Below, one piece after another: positions 24,982 to 35,267 of a DNA stretch of 64,000 nucleotides (position 1 is the first letter of the stretch; each line of letters begins with the position of its first letter). Origin of the DNA: Hydrocarboniphaga daqingensis (GTDB lineage: Bacteria; Pseudomonadota; Gammaproteobacteria; Nevskiales; Nevskiaceae). The stretch spans positions 216,333 through 280,332 of the forward strand of contig NZ_FQWZ01000004.1 of the NCBI RefSeq assembly GCF_900129825.1. The letters are read 5' to 3'. The notes beneath the pieces were generated by a model that ran no database searches, was not told the DNA's origin, and saw only the letters and a program-made list of their open reading frames with translations. The translations under genes and the position numbers were made by a program.

Positions 24982-25526
24982 ATCCGCGTCCGCCGTTGCC
25001 GGTGACGACGCGGCTGCAATTGCGCGAGATGTGCCCGGCCGACATCGACTGGCTGGATCGACTCAATTCCGACGCCGATGTGATGCGCTATCTCGGCGGA
25101 CCCGCATCGCGTGCCAGCACCGAGCAGATGCTGTCCGGCCGCATCCTGCGCTATTACGACGAACATCCTGGCCTGGGCGTCTGGGCCACGGTCGAGCGCT
25201 CCAGTGGTGCCGTGCTCGGCTTTCATCTGCTGAACCATATCCGTGGCGAGGCCTACATTCAGGTCGGCTACCGGCTGTTTCGTGAGGCTTGGGGGCAGGG
25301 CTACGCCACCGAAATGGCGCGGGCGCTGCTCGACTACGGATTTGATTCGCTGGGCTTGGCGCAGATCGTCGCGATCACCGACCTCGGCAATGTCGGCTCG
25401 CAACGGGTGTTGATCAAAAGTGGGCTGCAGCGGCGCGGCGAGAAGTCGTTTGCTGATCCGGCCTATGCCGGGTTCGGGCCGCTGGCTTGGTTCGAAGCCA
25501 GCGCGGGGCATCGTCCCCCGCGCTGA
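24978..25526 (+). CDS. GNAT-family N-acetyltransferase (RimJ/RimL type)
   Basis: 182 residues, ATG overlapping the recQ stop (ATGA). Acetyltransferase_3-type: the N-terminal strand TRLQLREMCPADIDWLDRL, the acetyl-CoA loop FREAWGQGYATEMARALL (R/Q-x-x-G-x-G/A) and IVAITDLGNVGSQRVLIKSG. Such proteins acetylate N-termini, amino groups of metabolites or antibiotics; the substrate cannot be told. Confidence 0.85.
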   Translation: MNPRPPLPVTTRLQLREMCPADIDWLDRLNSDADVMRYLGGPASRASTEQMLSGRILRYYDEHPGLGVWATVERSSGAVLGFHLLNHIRGEAYIQVGYRLFREAWGQGYATEMARALLDYGFDSLGLAQIVAITDLGNVGSQRVLIKSGLQRRGEKSFADPAYAGFGPLAWFEASAGHRPPR

Positions 25527-25530
25527 ACCA

Positions 25531-25553
25531 GGGCCCGGCCTTGCGCCGGGCCC
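25531..25553. terminator. Bidirectional terminator-like hairpin
   Basis: GGGCCCGGC at 25531-25539 pairs with GCCGGGCCC at 25545-25553 over a 5-base loop, between two convergent genes. GTCTT follows on the + side; there is no long T-run. Confidence 0.6.
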
Positions 25554-25562
25554 GTCTTGGCC

Positions 25563-27227
<1,665 letters not shown>

Positions 27228-27347
27228 GGTCTCGAAGCGCGGTATTGCGTAAGCGGTGGCCGGCGCAGGCCGGACGGGCCGCGATTATCGGTGAAGCGCC
27301 GCACCAGTGTCATGAAACGCGCCGCCTTCGCTGCGGCCGACGCGGAC

Positions 27348-28100
27348 TCAGATCGGCAGCGCGCGACGCCCCGTCAGCCGCGGTACGGCCGGGTGGAGCC
27401 GGCTGCGCAGCTGCCAGGCCCAGGCCATCGCGCGGGCCCGGCGCCAGTGACGTTCGAGCTTGCGCATCAGCCAGGCCGCGCGGGGCGCGCGCGGCGCGCG
27501 GCGCCCGCAGCTGGCGATGTCGCTGCCGAGGGCGTCGATCGGGGTCGCCAGTGCCGGCGCGACGACCAGCGCGCGCAAGCCGTTGCGCCAGGCTTGGTCC
27601 ATGACACGGTCGACCGGCTGTCGCGGTTCGCCGAATCGCGCCAGCAGGCTGCGGGCGCCGGCCCGCGTCAGGAAATAGGCGTGGGCGCCGCTGCCGTTGC
27701 AGCTCGGCGCCACCAGCTGATGGCCGGATGACAGCGTCGCAACCCGGCTGCCGCGTACCGGCATCAAGCTGCCGAGCCGGACCAGATCGACGTCGAGTGG
27801 GAGCGCGGCCAATTCGCGGCATACCGCGTCGAGCCGGGCGTCGAGCTCGATGTCGTCTTCGAACACCACGGCGCGCGCCAACTGCTGTTCGACCAGCATC
27901 GACCAGACGCGGTGGTGGCTGCGGTAGCAGGCGATTTCGCCGCTGGACAGCGCCGATGCGGGCGGAGCGGGCAGTTGCTGGGCGTCGAAGGCTTCGACGA
28001 ACACCGCGTTGATGCCGAGGCGCTCGCACTGCCGCTCAATCGCGTAACGCCGGTCAGGACGGCGCTGCAGATTGATGAAGAAAAAATTAATGCTGTTCAT
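27348..28100 (-). CDS. Glycosyltransferase family 25 (LPS-type)
   Basis: 250 residues starting MNSINFFFINLQRRPDRR, the GT25 opening (INLxxRPDRR). ACYRSHHRVWSMLVEQQ and the acidic VVFEDDIELD follow, the latter the likely metal and sugar-nucleotide site. GT25 enzymes add galactose or glucose to lipooligosaccharide cores. It lies downstream of the ABC transporter gene in the same direction, within a block of glycan genes. Confidence 0.85.
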   Translation of the reverse strand: MNSINFFFINLQRRPDRRYAIERQCERLGINAVFVEAFDAQQLPAPPASALSSGEIACYRSHHRVWSMLVEQQLARAVVFEDDIELDARLDAVCRELAALPLDVDLVRLGSLMPVRGSRVATLSSGHQLVAPSCNGSGAHAYFLTRAGARSLLARFGEPRQPVDRVMDQAWRNGLRALVVAPALATPIDALGSDIASCGRRAPRAPRAAWLMRKLERHWRRARAMAWAWQLRSRLHPAVPRLTGRRALPI

Positions 28101-28168
28101 TACTTCGCATTGTCTTCGACAAACCGTTGCAAACGGTGATGCAGTTCACAGACGGATCACGCCGGCCG

Positions 28169-29929
28169 TCAGTTGGTCGCAGCCTCGGCGATCTGCCCGG
28201 CGTCGAGCCGGACGACGCGGGTCGCCGAGCCGAGCCAGGCCGGATGATGCGTAACCGACAACACCGTCAGGCCCTGTTCCCGGGCCAGGCGCGCGACGTT
28301 GTCGATGATCAGGCGCTCGGTTTCCGGGTCCAGCGCGCTGGTGGCCTCGTCGAGAATCAGCAGCCGCGGTTGATGGACCAGCGCCCGCGCCAGCGCGATC
28401 CGCTGGCGCTGGCCGCCCGACAGCGCCGATCCGCGCTCGCCGGCGATCGTCTGCAAGCCCTGTGGCAGCTTGCGGACGAAGTCCAGCGCGCCGGCAGCGA
28501 GCAAGGCCCGCTCGACGTCGGCGTCGGTGAAGCGCGGCTCGCCGAGGGTGACGTTGGCAGCGATCGTGTCGTGGAACAGGATCAGTTCCTGCGGCACGTA
28601 GCCGATCAGCGAGCGCCATTGCTGCAGGTCGATCTCGGCCAGCGGCACGCCGTCGATGTACACATCGCCACCCTGCGCTCGATGAAAGCCCAGCAGCAGG
28701 TCGATCAGTGTGGTTTTGCCGGCGCCGGACGGGCCGGTCAGCGCCACCAGATCCCCGGCGCGCATGTCCAGATTCAAACCGCGCAGCGTTGGCGCGTCGC
28801 CCTGGTCGTAAGTAAAGCTCAGGTCGCGAAAGCTCAGGCCCTGCTGCAGCGTCGGCGTGCGTCCGCCTTGCGGCGGTTCGCGCTGTGCGCGCGTGTCGAC
28901 CACCGCCTCGCGTACCGACTTGAGGCCATGCTGGGCCGCATAGAAGTTCTGCAGTTCCTGTTGCGCCTTGCCGGTGACGATCACCGTCTTGGCCAGTAGC
29001 AGGCTCATGACGATGACTTCGCTGGTCGGCAGTTCGAGTATCCGCAGCGCAACGAAAATGCCCAGCGCCAAGCAGATCGCCAGAATCGGCTCCTGCAGCG
29101 CCTTGTTGACGTTGCGCGAGAACACCTGGCGACGGGCCGCCTTGCGTACGTCGCGCAGGTCGCGGTCGAACAGCTGCGCGAAGCGCGCCTGTCGGCCCAT
29201 CGCCTTCATCGGCTTGATGCCGATCAACACGTCGGTCAGACGGCCGAGGATCGAGCGCAGCAGCTTCTGCTGGGTCTTGGCGCTGCGCTTGGCGCTGAGC
29301 AGGAAGCGGTTCAGCGAGCCGAGCATCACAGCGCTGACGGCGATCGTGAACAGCGCCAGCTTCCACGACACCAGCGCGGCGATCGTCAGATACACCACCG
29401 CCTGCACCAGCTGGGACAGCATCTGCATCGAGGCGTTGTAGGCGTCGCCGGCGGCATTGGCTTCCACGCCCAGCGCGTTGGAAAAGCGCCCGACCGGCTG
29501 ACGCACGTAGTAGCTCCAGCGTGCGCGCAGCAGCGCTTCGACCAGCCCGATCCTCAGCTTGGCGGCGACGTCGGCGACGGCGCCGCCGATCTGGCGCAGC
29601 GCCACGATCATCAGCACGCCCTTGGTCAGCACGCCGCCGACGACGATGCCGAGCAGCAGCGCCGGATGGGTCGGCAGATGCAGATCGCGAAGCAATTCAA
29701 GGATGATCTGACTGGTCGGGCTGACCTTATTTGAGTCGCCGTCGCCCAGCACCGAGATCAGCGGCAGCAGCGTGGCGATACCGAAGCCGTCGGCGATGCT
29801 GGCGAACACCACGCACAGTGCGACGGCGACGTTGCGCCGCGTCGAAATCAGGCCGCCGAAGTGATGCAGTAACGGCATCCGCAGGCGGGCTTTGTCCGGC
29901 GCGGCCGGCGAGGGGCTGAAAGGCGTCAT
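28169..29929 (-). CDS. ABC exporter, fused membrane and ATPase domains
   Basis: 586 residues from the ATG at 29927-29929 (MTPFSPSPAAPDKARL). Six membrane helices occupy residues about 35-310, and the ATPase domain follows: Walker A LTGPSGAGKTTLID, signature LSGGQRQRIALARALV, Walker B LLILDEATSALD. It is MsbA/multidrug-like. Among glycosyltransferase genes it probably exports a lipid-linked saccharide or lipid; that is inference. The neighbour upstream (29943-31079) reads in the same direction with 13 bases between them. Confidence 0.85.
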   Translation of the reverse strand: MTPFSPSPAAPDKARLRMPLLHHFGGLISTRRNVAVALCVVFASIADGFGIATLLPLISVLGDGDSNKVSPTSQIILELLRDLHLPTHPALLLGIVVGGVLTKGVLMIVALRQIGGAVADVAAKLRIGLVEALLRARWSYYVRQPVGRFSNALGVEANAAGDAYNASMQMLSQLVQAVVYLTIAALVSWKLALFTIAVSAVMLGSLNRFLLSAKRSAKTQQKLLRSILGRLTDVLIGIKPMKAMGRQARFAQLFDRDLRDVRKAARRQVFSRNVNKALQEPILAICLALGIFVALRILELPTSEVIVMSLLLAKTVIVTGKAQQELQNFYAAQHGLKSVREAVVDTRAQREPPQGGRTPTLQQGLSFRDLSFTYDQGDAPTLRGLNLDMRAGDLVALTGPSGAGKTTLIDLLLGFHRAQGGDVYIDGVPLAEIDLQQWRSLIGYVPQELILFHDTIAANVTLGEPRFTDADVERALLAAGALDFVRKLPQGLQTIAGERGSALSGGQRQRIALARALVHQPRLLILDEATSALDPETERLIIDNVARLAREQGLTVLSVTHHPAWLGSATRVVRLDAGQIAEAATN

Positions 29930-29942
29930 GAGCGGCCGAATG

Positions 29943-31079
29943 CTAGCGGGTTCTGCTGGAGCGCGGCACCGCCCGCAGGAACTCGACGATCGCGTCGGCG
30001 CCGCGCGGCGCTGACGGTCCGGGTTCCAACTCGAAGGTTTCGGCCACGTAGTCGCGCTGTGCGCTGGTGAATCGGGCGTGTCCGGAGCGTGCTTCGGCCA
30101 CGCCCGAGGCAATTTCATCGACGCGGTCGATCACCGGCCCCAGATGCCAGAAGCGATAGTTCGGGTCGTGCTGCCAAGCCACCTGGTGCGCGTTGAGAAA
30201 CAGGCAGGGGCGGGGGCGGGCGACGAACTCGGCGACTTGGCTGCTGACGTCACCCAGATACAGATCGGCCGCCTGTGTGTAGCTCATGTCGATGCTGCGC
30301 TCGCTGCCCAGATCGATCCGCATGTGCGCCAAGCCTCGGTAGCGTGCAAACCCGGCGTGGTCCGCGGCCCGCGGCGGGTCATAGAGCCGCACGTGCGGTG
30401 CGAACACCAAGTTGTAATCGGACTGTGCGGCAAACGCGTCGAGCACCGTGTGGCCCCAGCGCGGCCACGACGACAGCGCGGGGCGAAAGTGCGGGTTGTA
30501 CAGCACGGTCGGTCGGTCGTTGTCGAACCATCGCTCGCCGGCGCCCTGCGCCCAGTCGAACTTGGCGTAGACCCCGCTGACATAGGCGCCGGGGCGGATC
30601 AGCCCGCCGGCCAGCAGGCGCTGCTCGATCTTGCGGCCGGCCATCAGCACGAAGTCGAACGCGCGCACGTCGTCGGCAAAGCCGATCTCGCGATCGCCGG
30701 CGCCGTGACGGGTCCAGATCAGCGGCGTGCGTACGCCGATCCGGCGCAAGAACAGCGAGGTGCGCTCGGGCGTGACCACAGCGTCGAAGCCGTTGAAATA
30801 GCGGCGGTTGCGCAGCAGCGTGTACTGCTTGAAGTGGCTGCGTCCGAGCCCGGCCGCGAGCCGCGCCGCGTCGCCGGGCCCAAGCGGCAGCCGGTCGAAG
30901 TGGATCGGTGCGTCGGGCGCGTGCCGCGCCACCAAGCGCCGTGCAAAGTCCAGTTGCGCATCGCTGATCGCCGCGACGTGGACCTCGACGTCGCGGTGAC
31001 GCTGGGCGATTGCCGCCGCAATCGGCAGCGAATGCAGCACTTGATGCGCCTGCGCCAGGTACGGAAACACCAGCCTCAT
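29943..31079 (-). CDS. CDP-glycerol glycerophosphotransferase-like protein
   Basis: 378 residues from the ATG at 31077-31079 (MRLVFPYLAQAHQVLHSL). GT-B fold by motifs: TPLIWTRHGAGDRE, TVLYNPHFRP and the C-terminal QAADLYLGDVSSQVAEFVARPRPCL written here in part only (ADLYLGDVSSQVAEF), with RPCLFLNAH. These match the Glyphos_transf family, which adds glycerol phosphate units to polysaccharides in teichoic acid and some capsules and LPS. It is divergent from the glycosyltransferase at 31176. Confidence 0.78.
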   Translation of the reverse strand: MRLVFPYLAQAHQVLHSLPIAAAIAQRHRDVEVHVAAISDAQLDFARRLVARHAPDAPIHFDRLPLGPGDAARLAAGLGRSHFKQYTLLRNRRYFNGFDAVVTPERTSLFLRRIGVRTPLIWTRHGAGDREIGFADDVRAFDFVLMAGRKIEQRLLAGGLIRPGAYVSGVYAKFDWAQGAGERWFDNDRPTVLYNPHFRPALSSWPRWGHTVLDAFAAQSDYNLVFAPHVRLYDPPRAADHAGFARYRGLAHMRIDLGSERSIDMSYTQAADLYLGDVSSQVAEFVARPRPCLFLNAHQVAWQHDPNYRFWHLGPVIDRVDEIASGVAEARSGHARFTSAQRDYVAETFELEPGPSAPRGADAIVEFLRAVPRSSRTR

Positions 31080-31175
31080 CGGCCCGACCTCATCGGCGCG
31101 GCGCTGCGGCCGGGCCGCAGGGGCGTTTATGCTGTGGAGCCGGTCGGCACAAAGCTTGAGCACTCTTGGTTGCGC

Positions 31176-32054
31176 ATGAATCCAGACATTGTCCGTGTTT
31201 TTGTCGGTTGTGATCCAAACGACTGCGACCTCGAGCAGATGATGGTGCTCGAGCACAGCCTGAAGAAGCGCGCCTCGCTGCCGGTCGAGATCCATTGGAT
31301 GCGGCTGTCGCGCGACCCGGCCAGCTTCTGGTATTCGGACCCGACCCAGGCCGACCGCGGATGGCGCACCGAGCGCTGGGCCACGCCGTTCTCGGGCTTT
31401 CGCTGGGCGGTGCCGGCGCATTGCGGCTTTGCAGGCCGGGCGATCTACATGGACACCGACATGATCGTGCTCGGCGACATCGCCGATCTATGGCGTACGC
31501 CGATCGCGTCGCCGGCCGTGTTCGCGGCGCGTCGCGAATCGGGCTTCCAGCGGTTCTGCGTGATGCTGTGGGACTGCGCCGCCGCGCGCGACGTGCTGCC
31601 GCCGCTGACGCAGCTGCGCGCCGATCCGGACGCGCACAAGACCGTGACGCGGCAGTTCGCCGAGCAGCCGCAGCGTGTGCAGCCGATGGACCCGGCCTAC
31701 AACAACATCGACGGCGACGGCCAGCCGATCGACCGCATCCGCATCCTGCATTACTCCGACATGGGCACGCAGTTCTCGCACCGCTACTCGCTGCCGCGAC
31801 TGGCCGCCGAAGGCCGTCGTCACTGGTTCGACGGCGAGGTGCTGACCCATCCGCGCCAGGACCTGGCCGAGGTGTTCGAGCAGGAGTACCGCGACGCGCT
31901 GGCCAGCGGACGCCGGCTCGACGACTACCGCAGCGCCCGCCCTTACGGCGAGGTGCTGAAAAAGAGCGAGCGACACCACAAGGGCAATGCCGTGACTCGC
32001 GGCCGCACCGGCGGCGGCAAGCTGCGGCGCTGGCTGGGCTTGGGCGCACGCTGA
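31176..32054 (+). CDS. Glycosyltransferase, GT-A fold (GT8-like)
   Basis: 292 residues starting MNPDIVRVFVGCDPNDCDLE. A GT-A layout: IRVFVGCD-like first strand, the DxD motif in AIYMDTDMIVLGDIADLW, and ILHYSDMG near residue 190, as in GT8 retaining galactosyl/glucosyltransferases. The C-terminal tail is basic. It precedes the ELM1-family gene by 19 bases. Confidence 0.75.
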   Translation: MNPDIVRVFVGCDPNDCDLEQMMVLEHSLKKRASLPVEIHWMRLSRDPASFWYSDPTQADRGWRTERWATPFSGFRWAVPAHCGFAGRAIYMDTDMIVLGDIADLWRTPIASPAVFAARRESGFQRFCVMLWDCAAARDVLPPLTQLRADPDAHKTVTRQFAEQPQRVQPMDPAYNNIDGDGQPIDRIRILHYSDMGTQFSHRYSLPRLAAEGRRHWFDGEVLTHPRQDLAEVFEQEYRDALASGRRLDDYRSARPYGEVLKKSERHHKGNAVTRGRTGGGKLRRWLGLGAR

Positions 32055-32073
32055 TCACGGCGGCCGACGCCTG

Positions 32074-33114
32074 ATGTCGTCTGAGGCGCGGGTCTGGCTG
32101 CTGACCGGGCCGCGACCCGGCGAGGTCGCGCAACAGCGTCGGCTGGCGCAGGCGCTGGCCGAGTCCTTGGGCGAATTCTGGACCGACAAGCCGGTGTTCG
32201 AGCCCGGCGCTGCCGATGCGCGCGCGTTTGGCTGGACGCCCGAGGCCGCCGAGCGCTGCGGCCTGATGTCGCCGTGGCCGGCGCTGGCGATCTCGTTTGG
32301 CAAGACGCTCGATGCCGCGCTGTGGCTGCGTCAGCGCAGCGGCGGGCAGACCCGCATCGTGCATCTGGGCCGGCCGCGCGGCGTCGCCGCTGCTGAGATC
32401 GATCTGATCGTGCCGATGCCACAAGACAGCATGCCCACCGCGCCCAATGTGCACCGCTTGCGCTGGCCGCTGAATGCGCCGCCGCCATTGGCGGATAGGC
32501 AGCGCGATGCCGCAGCGCAGCGGCTCGCGCCGTTGCCGCGCCCGTGGACGGCGCTGGTCGTCGGTGGCACCAGCCGGCATTTCGATTTGCGACTCGATGC
32601 GCTGAGATCGTGGATCGCCGCGCCGCGCGCCGGCAGCTTGCTGGTCTGCACCAGTCCGCGCACGCCATCGCATTGGCTGGCGCCGCTACGCGAGGCCCTC
32701 GCCGAAAGCGGCCGGCCGCACGAGTTCGCTGCATTCAAGCCCGGTGCCGGCAGCAGTGCGTATGCCGAATACCTGCATCTGGCCGACCGCATCGTCGTCA
32801 CCGGCGACACCGCATCGATGATCGCCGATGCCTGGCGCAGTGGCGCGCCGGTGAGCGTGCTGCCGGTGCCGGCTCGCCGCCGCCTGCGGCTGCGCCGCGC
32901 GCTGCGCGGTTGCGTGCCGGCCTCGCTGGCGCAGGTGCTGGTCGATCGCGGCTGGTGGGCGTCAACGGTCGACCTGGATCGATGGATCGCCACGCTCGCC
33001 GCCGAGGGCTGGGTCGCGATCGAAGGCCTGGGCTCCCCGGCGGCGCGGCGACCGGCCATCGACGACGATCTGGCCGTGTTGGTCGCGCGGATCGGTCCGT
33101 TGCTCGGCCGCTGA
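32074..33114 (+). CDS. Mitochondrial fission ELM1-family protein (DUF1022)
   Basis: 346 residues. Opens with VWLLTGPRPGEVAQQRRLAQ, the ELM1 signature (D/TGxxGhxxQ), and contains ALVVGGTSRHFDLR and VVTGDTASMIADAWRSGAPV, as in this GT-B-like family. The bacterial relatives are usually next to LPS core genes and are thought to be glycosyltransferases, although the plant homologue acts in mitochondrial fission. Its position here between glycosyltransferases agrees. Confidence 0.82.
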   Translation: MSSEARVWLLTGPRPGEVAQQRRLAQALAESLGEFWTDKPVFEPGAADARAFGWTPEAAERCGLMSPWPALAISFGKTLDAALWLRQRSGGQTRIVHLGRPRGVAAAEIDLIVPMPQDSMPTAPNVHRLRWPLNAPPPLADRQRDAAAQRLAPLPRPWTALVVGGTSRHFDLRLDALRSWIAAPRAGSLLVCTSPRTPSHWLAPLREALAESGRPHEFAAFKPGAGSSAYAEYLHLADRIVVTGDTASMIADAWRSGAPVSVLPVPARRRLRLRRALRGCVPASLAQVLVDRGWWASTVDLDRWIATLAAEGWVAIEGLGSPAARRPAIDDDLAVLVARIGPLLGR

Positions 33115-33132
33115 TCGCGGCCGCCGCCTGGC

Positions 33133-34203
33133 TCACAGCCGGCGCAGGATCTCGGCAGCGGTCTGCTCGAAGCGCTGGCGGCTGTAGCGCTCGAGCACGT
33201 CGGCGCGGGCGGCTGCACCGCGCTGCGCGGCGCGATCCGGGTCGCTGGCCATCGCCAGCAGCGCATCGGCCAGCGCCTCGATGTCGTCCACTGGCACCTG
33301 CCAACCGTTGACGCCGTCGACGACACTGATTGCCATCTGGCCGACGGGCGTGGCGATCACCGGCAGACCCGCTTGCAGCGCTTCGTGCGCGGCTAGGCAC
33401 AGGCCCTCGTTGCGCGACGGCTGGACGTAGCCATGCAAGCCGGCCAGCAAGGCGCCGGGGTCGTCGACGAAGCCGATGAACTCGACGTTATCGACGCCCA
33501 GTTGCCGCGCCAGCGCCTGCAGCCTGTCGTGCTCCGGGCCGCTGCCGGCGATCACCAGTTGAATCCCGCCCGCCACGGTGGGGGCTTTTTGTGTCAGCCG
33601 GGCCATGGCGCGGATCAGCAGGTCGTAGCGCTTGTTCGGGTGCAGGCGGCCGAGACTGCCGATGCGGAACGCACCCTTTCCCGGCCAGGGCTGCGCTGGC
33701 GCGGCGGCCGGGTCGGCGACGAACAGCGGCCAGACCAGAAAACGCGCCGGGTCCAAGCCGAGGCGCTGAATGGCCCAGTCGCGCACGGCGACCGAGTCGG
33801 CTACCCACAGCCGCGTCAGTGCGCGGGTGCGGCGCATCAGCGCGACGTTGATTGGCTTGAGCCAGGCGTTGTGCTGCCAGCTGATCACCGGAATCCGCAG
33901 CAACCCGCCGATCAGTTGGCCCAGTAGCGTGGCGCGCGCCAGCGAGGTCCACAGCAGGTCGGGGGGATTGGCGCGCAAGTAGCGCAGCAGCCGCAGCGCC
34001 GAGCGCAGACCGAGCCGCTCCGGGCCGAGGATGCGATAACGGACACCGGCCTCGCGCAGCCGCGGTTCGGCGCGCCCGTCCTGGCGCATCAAGGCGACCA
34101 CTTCGACCTGATGGCCAAGGGCTTGCAGCGCGCCGACGACGTCGGCGACCGGCAGCGCGGCGCCGCCGCCGTTGAAGCCATTGATCAGGTAGACGATGCG
34201 CAC
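33133..34203 (-). CDS. Glycosyltransferase family 4
   Basis: 356 residues. MRIVYLINGFNGGGAALPV is the GT4 N-terminus; FRIGSLGRLHPNKRYDLLIRAM and the donor-site NEGLCLAAHEALQAGLPVIA (E-x7-E) define the GT-B retaining class, seen in LPS core and exopolysaccharide enzymes. It converges with the ELM1 gene and diverges from 34290-35129. Confidence 0.9.
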   Translation of the reverse strand: MRIVYLINGFNGGGAALPVADVVGALQALGHQVEVVALMRQDGRAEPRLREAGVRYRILGPERLGLRSALRLLRYLRANPPDLLWTSLARATLLGQLIGGLLRIPVISWQHNAWLKPINVALMRRTRALTRLWVADSVAVRDWAIQRLGLDPARFLVWPLFVADPAAAPAQPWPGKGAFRIGSLGRLHPNKRYDLLIRAMARLTQKAPTVAGGIQLVIAGSGPEHDRLQALARQLGVDNVEFIGFVDDPGALLAGLHGYVQPSRNEGLCLAAHEALQAGLPVIATPVGQMAISVVDGVNGWQVPVDDIEALADALLAMASDPDRAAQRGAAARADVLERYSRQRFEQTAAEILRRL

Positions 34204-34289
34204 GTCGCGAAGCCGGCCGTATGGGAGCGCGGCATTATCGTCGCTGCGGCAGGGACTTGCGTGACCCCCGGCTGGGATAAGCTAGCCGG

Positions 34290-35129
34290 ATGCGCCGATT
34301 TGCCGTTGTCACCACCTGCCATGCTGCCGGCTACCCGCTCTACGGGCAGCGAATGGCCGCCACGTTTGCCGAATTCTGGCCGGCCGACGTGCCCTTGCTG
34401 TTCTACAGCGAAGGTTTCACCGCTGACCCGATTCCCGGACGTCTGGTCGAACGTGATCTGCTGGCCTCGTCGCCCGAGTTGGTCGCGTTCAAGGCGCGCC
34501 ACGCCGACAACCCGCGCGCCCACGGCTTGCGCAAGCCGTTCCGGCGACTGCGGCTGGGGCCTTTGGACATGCCGCTGCCGCTACGGACCCGCAAGGCCAG
34601 CTACCGCTGGAATGCGGTGCGCTTTGCTCACAAGAGCTTTGCGATCTTCCACGCCGCGCGTCAGACCGACGCCGACGTGCTGATCTGGATCGACGCCGAC
34701 ACGCTGTTCTTCGCGCCGGTGGACCAGGCCGAGCTGGAGCAACTGGCGCCGCCGGATGCCTTGCTCGCCTGCCTGCGCCGGCCCAAGTTCTCCGAATGCG
34801 GCTTTGTCGCCTACAACTTGCGCCACCCGCAGATGCACGCGTTTCTGGCCGATTTCGAGCGTTTCTACACCGAAGACCGGCTGTTCGCCGAGCGCGAATT
34901 CCATGACTCGTATCTGTTCGACGTGGCGCGCGAGCGTGCCGAAGCCGCCGGCGCCCGGGTGTACGACATTGCCGAAGGCATCGGCGCGCGTGCCGATCAT
35001 GTGCTGATCAATTCGCGTCTGGGCCGGTTCATGGACCACATGAAGGGGGAGCGCAAGGCCAGCGGCAGCAGCCATGCCGCCGATCTGCTGGTGACACGGT
35101 CGGAAGACTACTGGAAACGTACGACGTGA
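34290..35129 (+). CDS. Glycosyltransferase-like protein, GT-A fold
   Basis: 279 residues starting MRRFAVVTTCHAAGYPLYG. The segment ADVLIWIDADTLFFAPVD has a DAD metal motif and the opening strand is that of nucleotide-diphospho-sugar transferases. No specific family recognised; CGFVAYNLRHPQMHAFL and FHDSYLFD suggest an inverting or retaining sugar transferase of the surface glycan block. Confidence 0.6.
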   Translation: MRRFAVVTTCHAAGYPLYGQRMAATFAEFWPADVPLLFYSEGFTADPIPGRLVERDLLASSPELVAFKARHADNPRAHGLRKPFRRLRLGPLDMPLPLRTRKASYRWNAVRFAHKSFAIFHAARQTDADVLIWIDADTLFFAPVDQAELEQLAPPDALLACLRRPKFSECGFVAYNLRHPQMHAFLADFERFYTEDRLFAEREFHDSYLFDVARERAEAAGARVYDIAEGIGARADHVLINSRLGRFMDHMKGERKASGSSHAADLLVTRSEDYWKRTT

Positions 35130-35267
35130 CCGCTGATCGGATGGATGGGCCTGCGATCTTGGACCGGGCCGGCGGGTCGGTTACCGGCGGGGCCGGGCTG
35201 CGGCTAAAATGCGCGCCGTTTGCCCGGCGCCCGCCGGTCCGCCTTTGCCGCTGGTTCGATCCGACCG

